The translations under genes and the position numbers were made by a program. Positions 1-6,376 of a stretch of 15,461 nucleotides of DNA are shown here, one piece after another (positions within the stretch are counted from its first letter, which is position 1; every line of letters starts with the position of its first letter). Where the stretch lies: contig CAZCEC010000110.1 of assembly GCA_964497615.1 (NCBI GenBank), forward strand, positions 1-15,461, read 5' to 3'. The notes under the pieces were generated by a model. It searched no databases. It was not told the origin of the DNA and saw nothing but the letters and a program-made list of their open reading frames with translations. Source of the stretch: CAZCEC01 sp964497615. GTDB lineage: Bacteria > Chloroflexota > Anaerolineae > Anaerolineales > UBA6663.

Positions 1-2011
1 CGTCCTGCAAGTTGTCGCCGTCGCTGTCGGGGTTGAGGGGGTCGGTGCCCCAGATCATCTCGTCGCCGTCGCTCAGCCCGTCGTTGTCGCTGTCGGGGTT
101 GAAGGCGTCGGTGCCGGCGCGCACTTCGTCGGCGTTGGAGAGCCCGTCGCCGTCGCTGTCGGCGGCGGCCACGGCGTCGAGGGTGGTTTGGGCGATAGCG
201 GTCGTGGTCGCGTCGGCGCGGCCGGTAAAGTCCCAATAGGCAAAAGCGAACACGCCCAGCAACATGCAGCCCACGAAGGCCAGCAGCAGGATGAGCCAGG
301 CCGGCACCAGGGCCACGCTGTGCACTTCGGCCGGGTGGGCCACGGTTTGGCCGCCGGCCCCGGCCACGCGCGCGGTGAAGGCGTGGACGGCCGGCCCACC
401 CACCAGGCGCGGGCGGTGGAGCGTCACGAAGAAGTCGGCGGCGCCGGTGTGGCCTTCGGGCACGCTCAGGCTGATGGCCGGCGGGTCGAAGCGCAGCGCA
501 TCGGCCGGGTCGTCAAAGCCGATGGTGAAGACCTCGCTGGTGTTGCCCTGGTTGTGGATGGTGACGCGGGCCGGGTCGTTGGGCCGCAGGGTGGGGGTGC
601 TCAGCTCGCTGTGGAACTGCGCATAGGCCGGGACGGTGAGGCCAAGCTTGGCCTCCACTGCCTGCTCGGGCGCGCGCTGGCTGGCCACGCGCGCGGTGAG
701 GGTATAGCGCCCGGCGCGGGCTTGCGAGGTGCGCGGCGGCGCCAGGGTGAGCCGCACCCGCTGATGCGCACCCGGCGCCAGTTGCAGACTGGCGGGCGGG
801 GCCGGCGCGGCCACCCAGCCGTGCGGCAGGCCGGCCAGTTGCAGGCTGTAAGTTTCGGCGCTCGGCCCCCAGTTGACGATCACCAGGCCGGCGGCGGTCT
901 TCTGGCCGGGCGGCGCCGTCATCTGCGGCGTCTCCACATAGACGCCCAGCCAGCCGTTGGGGCTGGTCTGCACCAGCTTGGGGTCCACCACATTGCCGTC
1001 GTAGCGCAGCATATTCCCGCGCGACACCGTGGTCGGATCGGTGGGGCGCGGCTCGGTCTTGGGCGCGGCGCGGGCGGCCGCCAGGCTGCGCTGATAGGCC
1101 ACCAGTAGGCTCACGGCCCAGGCGCTGCCGGCTGCTTCGTCGGCTTGCTGGGCCAGGGGCACGACCTCGGTCAGCGCCTGGGCCAGGGCCGCCGGGTCTG
1201 GGTAGCGGTCGGCGGGGTCCTTGGCCAGCGCGCGCAGGATCACGCCCTCCAGGGGTGCGGGCAGGTCGGCCCGGCGGGCGCGCGGCGGCGGGGGCGCGGC
1301 CTGGCTGTGAGCGCGGACGGCCTCGTCGGCGGTCTTGACCGGGAAGGGCTGCCAGCCGACGGCCAGCTCATACAGCAGCACGCCCAACGAATAGACCTGG
1401 CTGCGCGCATCGAGCCGCTCACCCAGCACCTGCTCGGGCGAGGCATAGGCGTAGGCGGGGCTTTCCAGCCGCTCGGACTCGGGCAGCCACTCGTCGTCGC
1501 CCTCGACCGTCAGGCCCAGGCTGGTGAGCACCGGCCGGAAGGGCAGGCTGTCGGCCGGGTCGGGCTTGAGCATGATGTCGGACGGGCGCAGGCTGCGGGC
1601 GGGCGCGCCCTGCTGGGCGAGGTACTCGAGCACCAGGGCCAACTGCCGGATGAGCCCCACGGCCTCGGCCAGCGGCAGCCACTGGTTGTTGGCCCGCAGG
1701 CTTTGCAGCAGGTCGCGCAGGTTGGCGCCTGCGAGATAATCCATCACCACGTAGAACAGGTTGTCGCGGCGGCCAAAGTCGTGCACCTTGACGAGGCCGG
1801 GATGATCGAGTTGGGCGGCGGCGCGGGCGCGCTCCAGCAGGCGGTCGGCGGCGGCGGGCCGGGTGATGGTTGAGAGGTCCAGCACCTTCACCACCACGTC
1901 GCGCTGGAGCGTGGGGTCGTAGGCCTTGAAGACCGCGCCGACGCGCCCTGGCCCCAGGCGGGCGTTGAGTTGATAGCGGCCAATCGTCTGGCCGAGCAGG
2001 TTGTCGAGCAT
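1..2011 (-). CDS. Membrane pseudokinase with Ig-like domains and TSP3 calcium repeats (3' end outside window)
   Basis: 670 codons are visible from ATG 2011, with no stop before the window edge. Residues 10-270 have the Hanks-type Ser/Thr kinase fold: glycine loop G20-x-G22-x-x-G25, VAIK-type Lys42, SPE at 191-193 and an αF segment YSLGVLLYEL. The catalytic residues are replaced. HRDLKPxN reads A138-R139-S140-L-R142-P-S-D145, DFG reads S164-L165-G166, and the αF Asp is Gln205. It is therefore probably a pseudokinase that may still bind nucleotide through Lys42. Residues about 340-560 look like two β-sandwich (NEW3/CARDB-like) domains. One membrane segment lies at about 566-592. Residues 612-670 are thrombospondin type 3 repeats (DSDGDGLSNADE type), expected to bind Ca2+ outside the cell. 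With a single membrane segment the β-domains fall on the kinase side. Role unknown; a signalling scaffold is plausible. The next gene upstream is divergent. Confidence 0.85.
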   Translation of the reverse strand, partial: MLDNLLGQTIGRYQLNARLGPGRVGAVFKAYDPTLQRDVVVKVLDLSTITRPAAADRLLERARAAAQLDHPGLVKVHDFGRRDNLFYVVMDYLAGANLRDLLQSLRANNQWLPLAEAVGLIRQLALVLEYLAQQGAPARSLRPSDIMLKPDPADSLPFRPVLTSLGLTVEGDDEWLPESERLESPAYAYASPEQVLGERLDARSQVYSLGVLLYELAVGWQPFPVKTADEAVRAHSQAAPPPPRARRADLPAPLEGVILRALAKDPADRYPDPAALAQALTEVVPLAQQADEAAGSAWAVSLLVAYQRSLAAARAAPKTEPRPTDPTTVSRGNMLRYDGNVVDPKLVQTSPNGWLGVYVETPQMTAPPGQKTAAGLVIVNWGPSAETYSLQLAGLPHGWVAAPAPPASLQLAPGAHQRVRLTLAPPRTSQARAGRYTLTARVASQRAPEQAVEAKLGLTVPAYAQFHSELSTPTLRPNDPARVTIHNQGNTSEVFTIGFDDPADALRFDPPAISLSVPEGHTGAADFFVTLHRPRLVGGPAVHAFTARVAGAGGQTVAHPAEVHSVALVPAWLILLLAFVGCMLLGVFAFAYWDFTGRADATTTAIAQTTLDAVAAADSDGDGLSNADEVRAGTDAFNPDSDNDGLSDGDEMIWGTDPLNPDSDGDNLQD

Positions 2012-2413
2012 GTCCTCTCCCGTCTGCGCCGCTATGTGTTAGCAGGCGGGCGCAATCGCACACAGCCGGCCCTCACCGAGCCAGTTAATCGCACATTCTA
2101 GCGGCTGGAGAACCGGGATGCCAGCAGTGTACGGCTAATTGCCATGTAGGGCAACGGACGACAGGGGTGATGGGCTGGGCCGCAACTCAAATCACCATCA
2201 TTGACCCACCGCCGGTCGTCCGCGAGTGTCTGATCCGCTGCCTGAGCAACGGAGGTTATGTCCGGCTCGAACAGGCCGCCACGGTTGGGGAGGCCAAATT
2301 CGAGACATAATGGACCGGATTGCTTTAATGCCAAGCTCCCATTGTGCATTCTGGCACAAGGCCGTACTCTAGCAACATCACAGGACGTATGGAGTTCGGC
2401 AAAGGAGGGTCCA
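2012..2413. other. Divergent intergenic region, no gene
   Basis: These 402 bases separate the pseudokinase (minus) from the secreted protein (plus). I see no convincing gene. The open frame that continues upstream of 2414 lacks a ribosome site and a signal-like start. A weak minus-strand -10 (TAGAAT on the minus strand, 2095-2100) and a weak plus-strand pair (TTGTGC 2342-2347, 17-nt spacer, TACTCT 2365-2370) are the only promoter-like matches. From about 2090 the base composition turns visibly less GC-rich. Confidence 0.4.
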
Positions 2414-3235
2414 ATGTCAACAAGATGGTATGATCGTGTCGCTCGACTGTTCGCGATTGTGCTGGCTTTAGTGCTTGCCTTGCCCGGATCAGCTAGTTGG
2501 GCGATGGAAATTGATCCGCAGGCTCAACCGCCCACAGAGAAGGTCCTGAGCGTACAAGCAGCCTTGGGATCGATTGACAAGCCCCGGCCGCCAGAACCCG
2601 TGCAAGTGACTGTCAACCTCATCTCGGAACCGAATTCCTTGGGTGACGACTGGCCAATCGTAAGGTCCGAAAGGACGGAATACACGGACCCGAAAACTGG
2701 TCTGCGAATCGTGAGTAGGCTTGTTGTCCGCCAGTCGCCACCTGGCTACCTCGGCAGCGCGAGCAATTGTCCGGATCCGGCCAAGACACCTGGTCTTGCG
2801 TCGCCGCTCCTGGCTTGCGGCCAGAACGGCGATAAGATAGTCGAAGCCGATTCCACCCTTGGCGGGCTCACTATTCATGTGAAGAGCTTTGCCCACCGGT
2901 ATTGTGATAATGGCATATGCCAATGGTACCAGCCATATGAGCTTGACGTTTGGTGGACGCGAACTTCAACATCCTGGTCCGCGCAAAACGCGTTGGTCTA
3001 TTGGGGATGCTATGCGTGTACTATATGCGGCGGCGGTGGCTACGAATGTGTCTGGTCAGGTTCCTCGTTCACACCGAACTGGCAAACCAGCACGCGGACT
3101 GTTACCTATCAGCACCTCTCTTCAAACTTCCCAGCGATGTACCCCTTTGATGGCACGGGGGACCGCGCAAGTGGTGAGAATGACGCCTGGCAAAACTTCA
3201 CTTACATGGGCCACATGTCAGTCAATTCTGGCTGA
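2414..3235 (+). CDS. Cysteine-rich secreted protein of unknown function
   Basis: 273 aa. I chose ATG 2414 because AAAGGAGG sits just upstream and the protein then begins with a classic signal peptide: MSTRWYDR, a hydrophobic stretch to about residue 25, and a likely cleavage after ASWA at residue 30. The mature protein has eight cysteines (119, 135, 164, 169, 199, 202, 205, 212). The last four form C-x2-C-x2-C-x6-C in a Gly/Tyr/Trp-rich segment, suggesting disulfides or a small metal site. There is no other membrane segment and I recognise no domain. Codon use is clearly less GC-biased than in flanking genes, so recent acquisition or weak selection is possible. It is followed by a strong hairpin (3278-3311) and probably forms its own transcription unit. 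Exported location is well supported; function is unknown. Confidence 0.75.
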   Translation: MSTRWYDRVARLFAIVLALVLALPGSASWAMEIDPQAQPPTEKVLSVQAALGSIDKPRPPEPVQVTVNLISEPNSLGDDWPIVRSERTEYTDPKTGLRIVSRLVVRQSPPGYLGSASNCPDPAKTPGLASPLLACGQNGDKIVEADSTLGGLTIHVKSFAHRYCDNGICQWYQPYELDVWWTRTSTSWSAQNALVYWGCYACTICGGGGYECVWSGSSFTPNWQTSTRTVTYQHLSSNFPAMYPFDGTGDRASGENDAWQNFTYMGHMSVNSG

Positions 3236-3277
3236 GACTAGCCGGTGAAATGCTGGACTCGGTGAAATGAGAGCAAA

Positions 3278-3311
3278 GCCGGTGGTTTGGGCCGTGGCCC
3301 AAACCACCGGC
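3278..3311 (+). terminator. Perfect 16-bp inverted repeat, hairpin terminator without U-tract
   Basis: GCCGGTGGTTTGGGCC (3278-3293) and GGCCCAAACCACCGGC (3296-3311) are exact reverse complements with two bases between them. As RNA this gives a stem of about 15 bp with a four-base loop. It lies 42 bases after the secreted-protein stop and just before the lipoprotein promoter, where a terminator is expected. No T-run follows on either strand, so it may be a bare-hairpin terminator or a 3'-end stabiliser. Confidence 0.55.
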
Positions 3312-3323
3312 CAAAGCGTGAGC

Positions 3324-3353
3324 TTGGTCAATCGAACCGACCCCTGCTAACAT
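3324..3353 (+). promoter_or_regulatory. Candidate promoter of the lipoprotein gene, near-leaderless
   Basis: TTGGTC (3324-3329), an 18-nt spacer and TAACAT (3348-3353). Counting seven bases from the last T puts transcription start at 3360, one base before ATG 3361. No Shine-Dalgarno precedes that ATG, which fits leaderless translation. The -35 match is modest. Confidence 0.4.
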
Positions 3354-3360
3354 TATTGCT

Positions 3361-3843
3361 ATGAAGTCCGGTCGCAAATACCGCTTCAAGCTTGAAGCTG
3401 CTATCTTGATCCTGTGGTTAAGCCTTGCTGCCGGCTGTCAGTTGATGCCGTTCAGTCGGCCCACGACGCCGCAGATGACAGGCCCTGTCACCGTCGTGGT
3501 GCGCCCAGCGCCCGTGACCACACCCACACCCTATGCCTGCTCTCCACTGCCAGTTGGCGCGAGTTGGACGGTTCAACCGGCAGGCCCCACCGAAGCCAGG
3601 GTTGAAGTGCACGGCATGGTACCGGGTGACCATCTAACCTTTCGTTTCATTGCCCCCCCGGTTCCCGGCGAAGGATACAATACGACGTACATCCCCAACG
3701 ATGTCGTTGACCCTGCCGGCGATTTTTCTTATACGGAGTATGGCCTTGATCCTCGACCTGGAACGATCACCAATACTTGGACGGTGGAGATGTTTCATTC
3801 GGCCGGAGTTGCCTGCACATCTGTCCAGATGCCGCCGCCTTGA
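3361..3843 (+). CDS. Small secreted lipoprotein, β-sandwich-like, function unknown
   Basis: 160 aa. The N-terminus is basic (MKSGRKYRFK), followed by a hydrophobic stretch and a lipobox ending AAG-C with Cys26 as the lipidation site. It should be exported and anchored on the outer face of the cytoplasmic membrane. Residues 30-58 are Pro/Thr-rich, resembling a linker. Residues 60-160 alternate short hydrophobic strands with Gly/Pro turns and include Cys60 and Cys152, which could form a disulfide, as in an Ig-like β-sandwich. I do not recognise the family. Base composition resembles the preceding secreted gene rather than the azl genes that follow. The start has no ribosome-binding site and is likely leaderless. 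Confidence 0.7.
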   Translation: MKSGRKYRFKLEAAILILWLSLAAGCQLMPFSRPTTPQMTGPVTVVVRPAPVTTPTPYACSPLPVGASWTVQPAGPTEARVEVHGMVPGDHLTFRFIAPPVPGEGYNTTYIPNDVVDPAGDFSYTEYGLDPRPGTITNTWTVEMFHSAGVACTSVQMPPP

Positions 3844-3891
3844 GGAATATTGCCACAACGTAACGCGAAGACGGGCCAGTAGCAGGCCATT

Positions 3892-3922
3892 TTGATTCTA
3901 CGCCGCCGCTTTCCCTTATAAT
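3892..3922 (+). promoter_or_regulatory. azlCD promoter with perfect -10, leaderless start
   Basis: TTGATT (3892-3897), a 19-nt spacer and a perfect TATAAT (3917-3922). Seven bases after the last T is 3929, exactly the G of the azlC GTG start. There is no room for a ribosome-binding site, so azlC is probably translated from a leaderless mRNA. Confidence 0.55.
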
Positions 3923-3928
3923 CTTGGG

Positions 3929-4648
3929 GTGTCATCGCCCCGCAGCGAATTCATCGCCGGCCTGCGCGCCGAACTGCCCATCCTGTTCGGCGTGGTGCCG
4001 TTTGGCCTCATCTATGGCGTGGTGGCGGTCAGCGCCGGGCTGCCGCCCGCCCTGGCCTATGCCATGTCGTTCATCGTATTCGCCGGCTCGGCCCAGTTCA
4101 TCGGCGCGGAGCTGATCGGCGCGGGCGTGCCCGGCGCGGTGATCGTGCTCACCACCTTTGTGGTCAACCTGCGCCACATGCTCTACAGCGCCTCGCTGGC
4201 CCCGCATGTGCGCCATCTATCGCGCGTCTGGAAGTGGCTGTTAGCCTACCTGCTCACCGACGAGGCCTACGCGGTGGTCATCCTCAACTACGATCGGCCC
4301 GGCGAGGCGGCTCACAAGCACTGGTTCTACCTCGGCGCGGGGCTGACCCTGTGGACCACCTGGCAACTCTCCACCGCCTCCGGGGTTTTCCTGGGCGCGC
4401 AGGTGCCGGCCAGTTGGGGATTGGACTTTACCCTGGCGGTGTCCTTCATCGGCCTGGTGGCGCTGGCGCTGCGTGACCGGCCGGCCGTGGCCGCCGCGGT
4501 GGCCGCTGGTGTGACCGCCGTGCTGGCCTACCCGCTGCCCTACCGGCTCGGCCTGCTCATCGCCGCGCTGGTGGGCATCGTCGTGGGTCTGATCTATGAA
4601 GAGTACGCCGCGCCGCGCCGCCCGCCCCCACCGCCTCGCGAACCCTAG
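3929..4648 (+). CDS. azlC: AzlC family branched-chain amino acid permease, large subunit
   Basis: 239 aa, a normal length for AzlC. The family forms, with the small AzlD partner, a cytoplasmic-membrane exporter of branched-chain amino acids and analogues. Visible family features are the N-terminal segment ELPILFGVVPFGLIYGVVA, the conserved FAGSAQFIGAELI (about 51-63), TTFVVNLRHMLYSASLAPH (about 75-93) and LLTDEAYAV, spread over several hydrophobic helices. The C-terminus is a Pro/Arg-rich tail. The start is GTG 3929, set by the perfect TATAAT seven bases upstream and by alignment of the family N-terminus. It is followed five bases after its stop by azlD, so the pair is one operon with the partners in the usual order. 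Confidence 0.92.
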   Translation: MSSPRSEFIAGLRAELPILFGVVPFGLIYGVVAVSAGLPPALAYAMSFIVFAGSAQFIGAELIGAGVPGAVIVLTTFVVNLRHMLYSASLAPHVRHLSRVWKWLLAYLLTDEAYAVVILNYDRPGEAAHKHWFYLGAGLTLWTTWQLSTASGVFLGAQVPASWGLDFTLAVSFIGLVALALRDRPAVAAAVAAGVTAVLAYPLPYRLGLLIAALVGIVVGLIYEEYAAPRRPPPPPREP

Positions 4649-4653
4649 TTATC

Positions 4654-4968
4654 ATGCCTGCCTGGCTGATCATCCTGCTCATGGGGCTGGTGACCTACCT
4701 GATCCGGCTGTCGTTCATCGGCGGGCTGGGCAAGGTGGACTTGCCGCCGCTGGTGCGCCGCGCGCTGCGCTTCGTGCCGCCGGCCGTGCTCACCGCCATC
4801 ATCGTGCCGGAGGTGCTGTTGCCCGCCGGGGTGGTGGACATCTCGCTGGGCAACACCCGCCTGCTGGCCGGCGTGCTGGCCGCCGTCGTGGCCTGGCGCA
4901 CCAAGAACGTGGTGCTGACGGTGGCGGCGGGGATGGGGGCGCTGTGGGTGATTCAGGCGCTACAATAG
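4654..4968 (+). CDS. azlD: AzlD family branched-chain amino acid transport subunit
   Basis: 104 aa, typical AzlD size. Sequence features are an N-terminal helix (WLIILLMGLVTYLIR), a RRALRFVPPAVLTAIIVPEVL segment characteristic of the family, LLAGVLAAVVAWRTKNVVLTV and a C-terminal helix, for about four membrane segments. AzlD is the small partner needed by AzlC for export. ATG 4654 lies five bases after the azlC stop without its own ribosome site, indicating translational coupling. A 7-bp stem (GGTGCGT 4973-4979 with ACGCACC 5001-5007) lies between this gene and the next and could partly separate their expression. Confidence 0.92.
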   Translation: MPAWLIILLMGLVTYLIRLSFIGGLGKVDLPPLVRRALRFVPPAVLTAIIVPEVLLPAGVVDISLGNTRLLAGVLAAVVAWRTKNVVLTVAAGMGALWVIQALQ

Positions 4969-5040
4969 ATTAGGTGCGTGGCCCGTTCGGCATCCGCCTG
5001 ACGCACCACGGAACACGAACTACGAACCAGAGGTCGCCCC

Positions 5041-6042
5041 ATGCTCCTCGACGCCGCCTTCACCCCTCGCTCCCTTGCCGATGTGCCTAGCCTGGCCCGC
5101 GCCGCCGAGGCGGTGGGCTTCGACGCCGCCTGGACGACCGAGACCCAGCACAATCCCTTCCTGCCCATGCCGCTGATCGCCGAGCACACGGCGCGCTTGC
5201 GCTTTGGCACTGCCGTCGCCATCGGCTTTGCCCGCAGCCCTGTCACCCTGGCGCACGTGGGCTGGGACCTGGCGCAGCAGTCGGGCGGGCGCTTCATGCT
5301 GGGGCTGGGCACGCAGGTGAAGCCGCACATCGAGCGGCGCTTTGGCCTGCCGTGGCCCCAGTCGCCGGTGAACAAGCTGCGCGAACTGATCCAGGCCATC
5401 CGCGCCGTGTGGCACGCCTGGCAGACGGGCGAGCGGCTCAACTTCCGCGGTGAGTATTACAAGCTCACGCTGATGACGCCCTTCTTCAGCCCGCCGGCCG
5501 AAGACCATCATCCCATCCCCATCTACATCGCCGGGGTGAACACGGGCATGGCGCGGCTGGCGGGCGAGGCCGCCGATGGCTACCACGTCCACCCGCTGCA
5601 CTCGGCCGCCTACCTGCGCGATGTGATCCGCCCGGCCATCGCGGCGGGCGCGGTCAAGGCCGGCCGGAGCGCCTCCGCCGTGGCGCTGTCGGCCGCGGTG
5701 ATCGTCGTCACTTCGCCCGCCGAGCGCGACTTCGCCCGCCAGCAGATTGCGTTCTACGCTTCCACGCCCTCCTACCGGCCGCTGCTGGCGCATCACGGCT
5801 GGGAGGCGGTGGGCGAGCAGCTTTCTGCGCTGGCCGCCCGCGGCGACTGGGCCGCCCTGCCCGGCCTCATCACCGATGAGATGCTGGCGGCCTTCGCCGT
5901 CACCGCGCCGCTGGCCGAACTGGCCGCCCCGCTGCGCGAGCGCTACACCGGCCTGCTGGACCGGGTGACGCTCTACCGGGCATTCGTGCCGGGCGAGGCG
6001 GAGGGGGAGTGGAGGCAGTTAGCCGCCAGCCTGAATGCGTAG
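5041..6042 (+). CDS. LLM-class F420-dependent oxidoreductase (TIGR03617-like)
   Basis: 333 aa with the luciferase-like monooxygenase TIM-barrel pattern: LLDAAFTPRSLADVPSLARAAEAVGFDAAWTTE-type start, then RLRFGTAVAIGFARSP (52-67), GGRFMLGLGTQVKPHIERRF (82-101), IPIYIAGVNTGMARLAGEAADGYHVHPL (158-185). The pattern fits the F420-binding TIGR03617-type subgroup better than FMN-using bacterial luciferases. Substrate is unknown. ATG 5041 has AGAGG seven bases upstream. The gene follows azlD by 72 bases containing a small hairpin and may be partly co-transcribed with azlCD. It is convergent with the minus-strand 98-aa gene, with only 28 bases between the two ends. Confidence 0.88.
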   Translation: MLLDAAFTPRSLADVPSLARAAEAVGFDAAWTTETQHNPFLPMPLIAEHTARLRFGTAVAIGFARSPVTLAHVGWDLAQQSGGRFMLGLGTQVKPHIERRFGLPWPQSPVNKLRELIQAIRAVWHAWQTGERLNFRGEYYKLTLMTPFFSPPAEDHHPIPIYIAGVNTGMARLAGEAADGYHVHPLHSAAYLRDVIRPAIAAGAVKAGRSASAVALSAAVIVVTSPAERDFARQQIAFYASTPSYRPLLAHHGWEAVGEQLSALAARGDWAALPGLITDEMLAAFAVTAPLAELAAPLRERYTGLLDRVTLYRAFVPGEAEGEWRQLAASLNA

Positions 6043-6070
6043 CGTCTGGCGCTGTGGCTGCCGCCGCGGT

Positions 6071-6367
6071 TCAACGCTGGACGATCGGCAGATAGCGCAG
6101 ACAAATGCTCTCGTCCACCACCGGGTTCCAGAACCCGCCGCTGAGGGGATAGTCGCCGCACTGCATCGTCCAGGCATCGGGCTGGCCGACGGTCATGTAT
6201 ACGTCGTAGGGGCCGCCGGTGCCGAAGCCGCCGCCCCCATCCACCGTCACCCAGGTGAGCACATAGGGGCTGATACCTCCAGGGTCTGCCGCGACCGGCG
6301 GCGGCGTGGGGCCGGTTGCCAGGCACAGCGCCAGGATGGCTAGAATGCTGAGCGTTCGTTTGTGCAT
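6071..6367 (-). CDS. Small secreted protein with YLPIVQR tail
   Basis: 98 aa with an N-terminal signal peptide (MHKRTLSILAILALCLATG, likely cleaved near VAA-DP at 27-28). The mature part contains WVTVDGGGGFGTGGPYDVYMTVGQPDAW and YPLSGGFW. This repeated-strand pattern (GGxYxLxGTIGQPDAGxxxGGxYxLSGGFW) is, from memory, common in secreted proteins of Chloroflexota and Planctomycetota. It ends ICLRYLPIVQR, resembling the YLPLVxR C-termini seen on many Chloroflexota exported proteins. Whether this tail is a sorting signal is not established. Two cysteines (70, 89) may pair. The start has GGAGG six bases upstream, and the gene begins nine bases after the stop of the 481-aa surface protein, so they form one operon. 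Confidence 0.8.
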   Translation of the reverse strand: MHKRTLSILAILALCLATGPTPPPVAADPGGISPYVLTWVTVDGGGGFGTGGPYDVYMTVGQPDAWTMQCGDYPLSGGFWNPVVDESICLRYLPIVQR

Positions 6368-6376
6368 GGCGGCCTC

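Noticed and set aside
12..180. Direct DNA repeats of the gtcgccgtcgctgtcgg type
   Set aside because: Fully explained as codons for the Asp/Gly-rich TSP3 protein repeats on the minus strand.
188..1873. Long plus-strand open frames (306 and 242 codons)
   Set aside because: They are antisense to the pseudokinase gene, give Arg/Gly/Ala/His-rich sequences with no domain, and arise from strong third-position G/C bias.
2258..2413. Upstream extension of the Cys-rich secreted protein
   Set aside because: ATG 2414 has a ribosome site and places the signal peptide at the N-terminus; the extension has neither.
4961..4966. TACAAT as a -10 box for the LLM oxidoreductase gene
   Set aside because: It overlaps the azlD stop and has no recognisable -35 at suitable spacing; read-through from azlCD or another start is equally likely.
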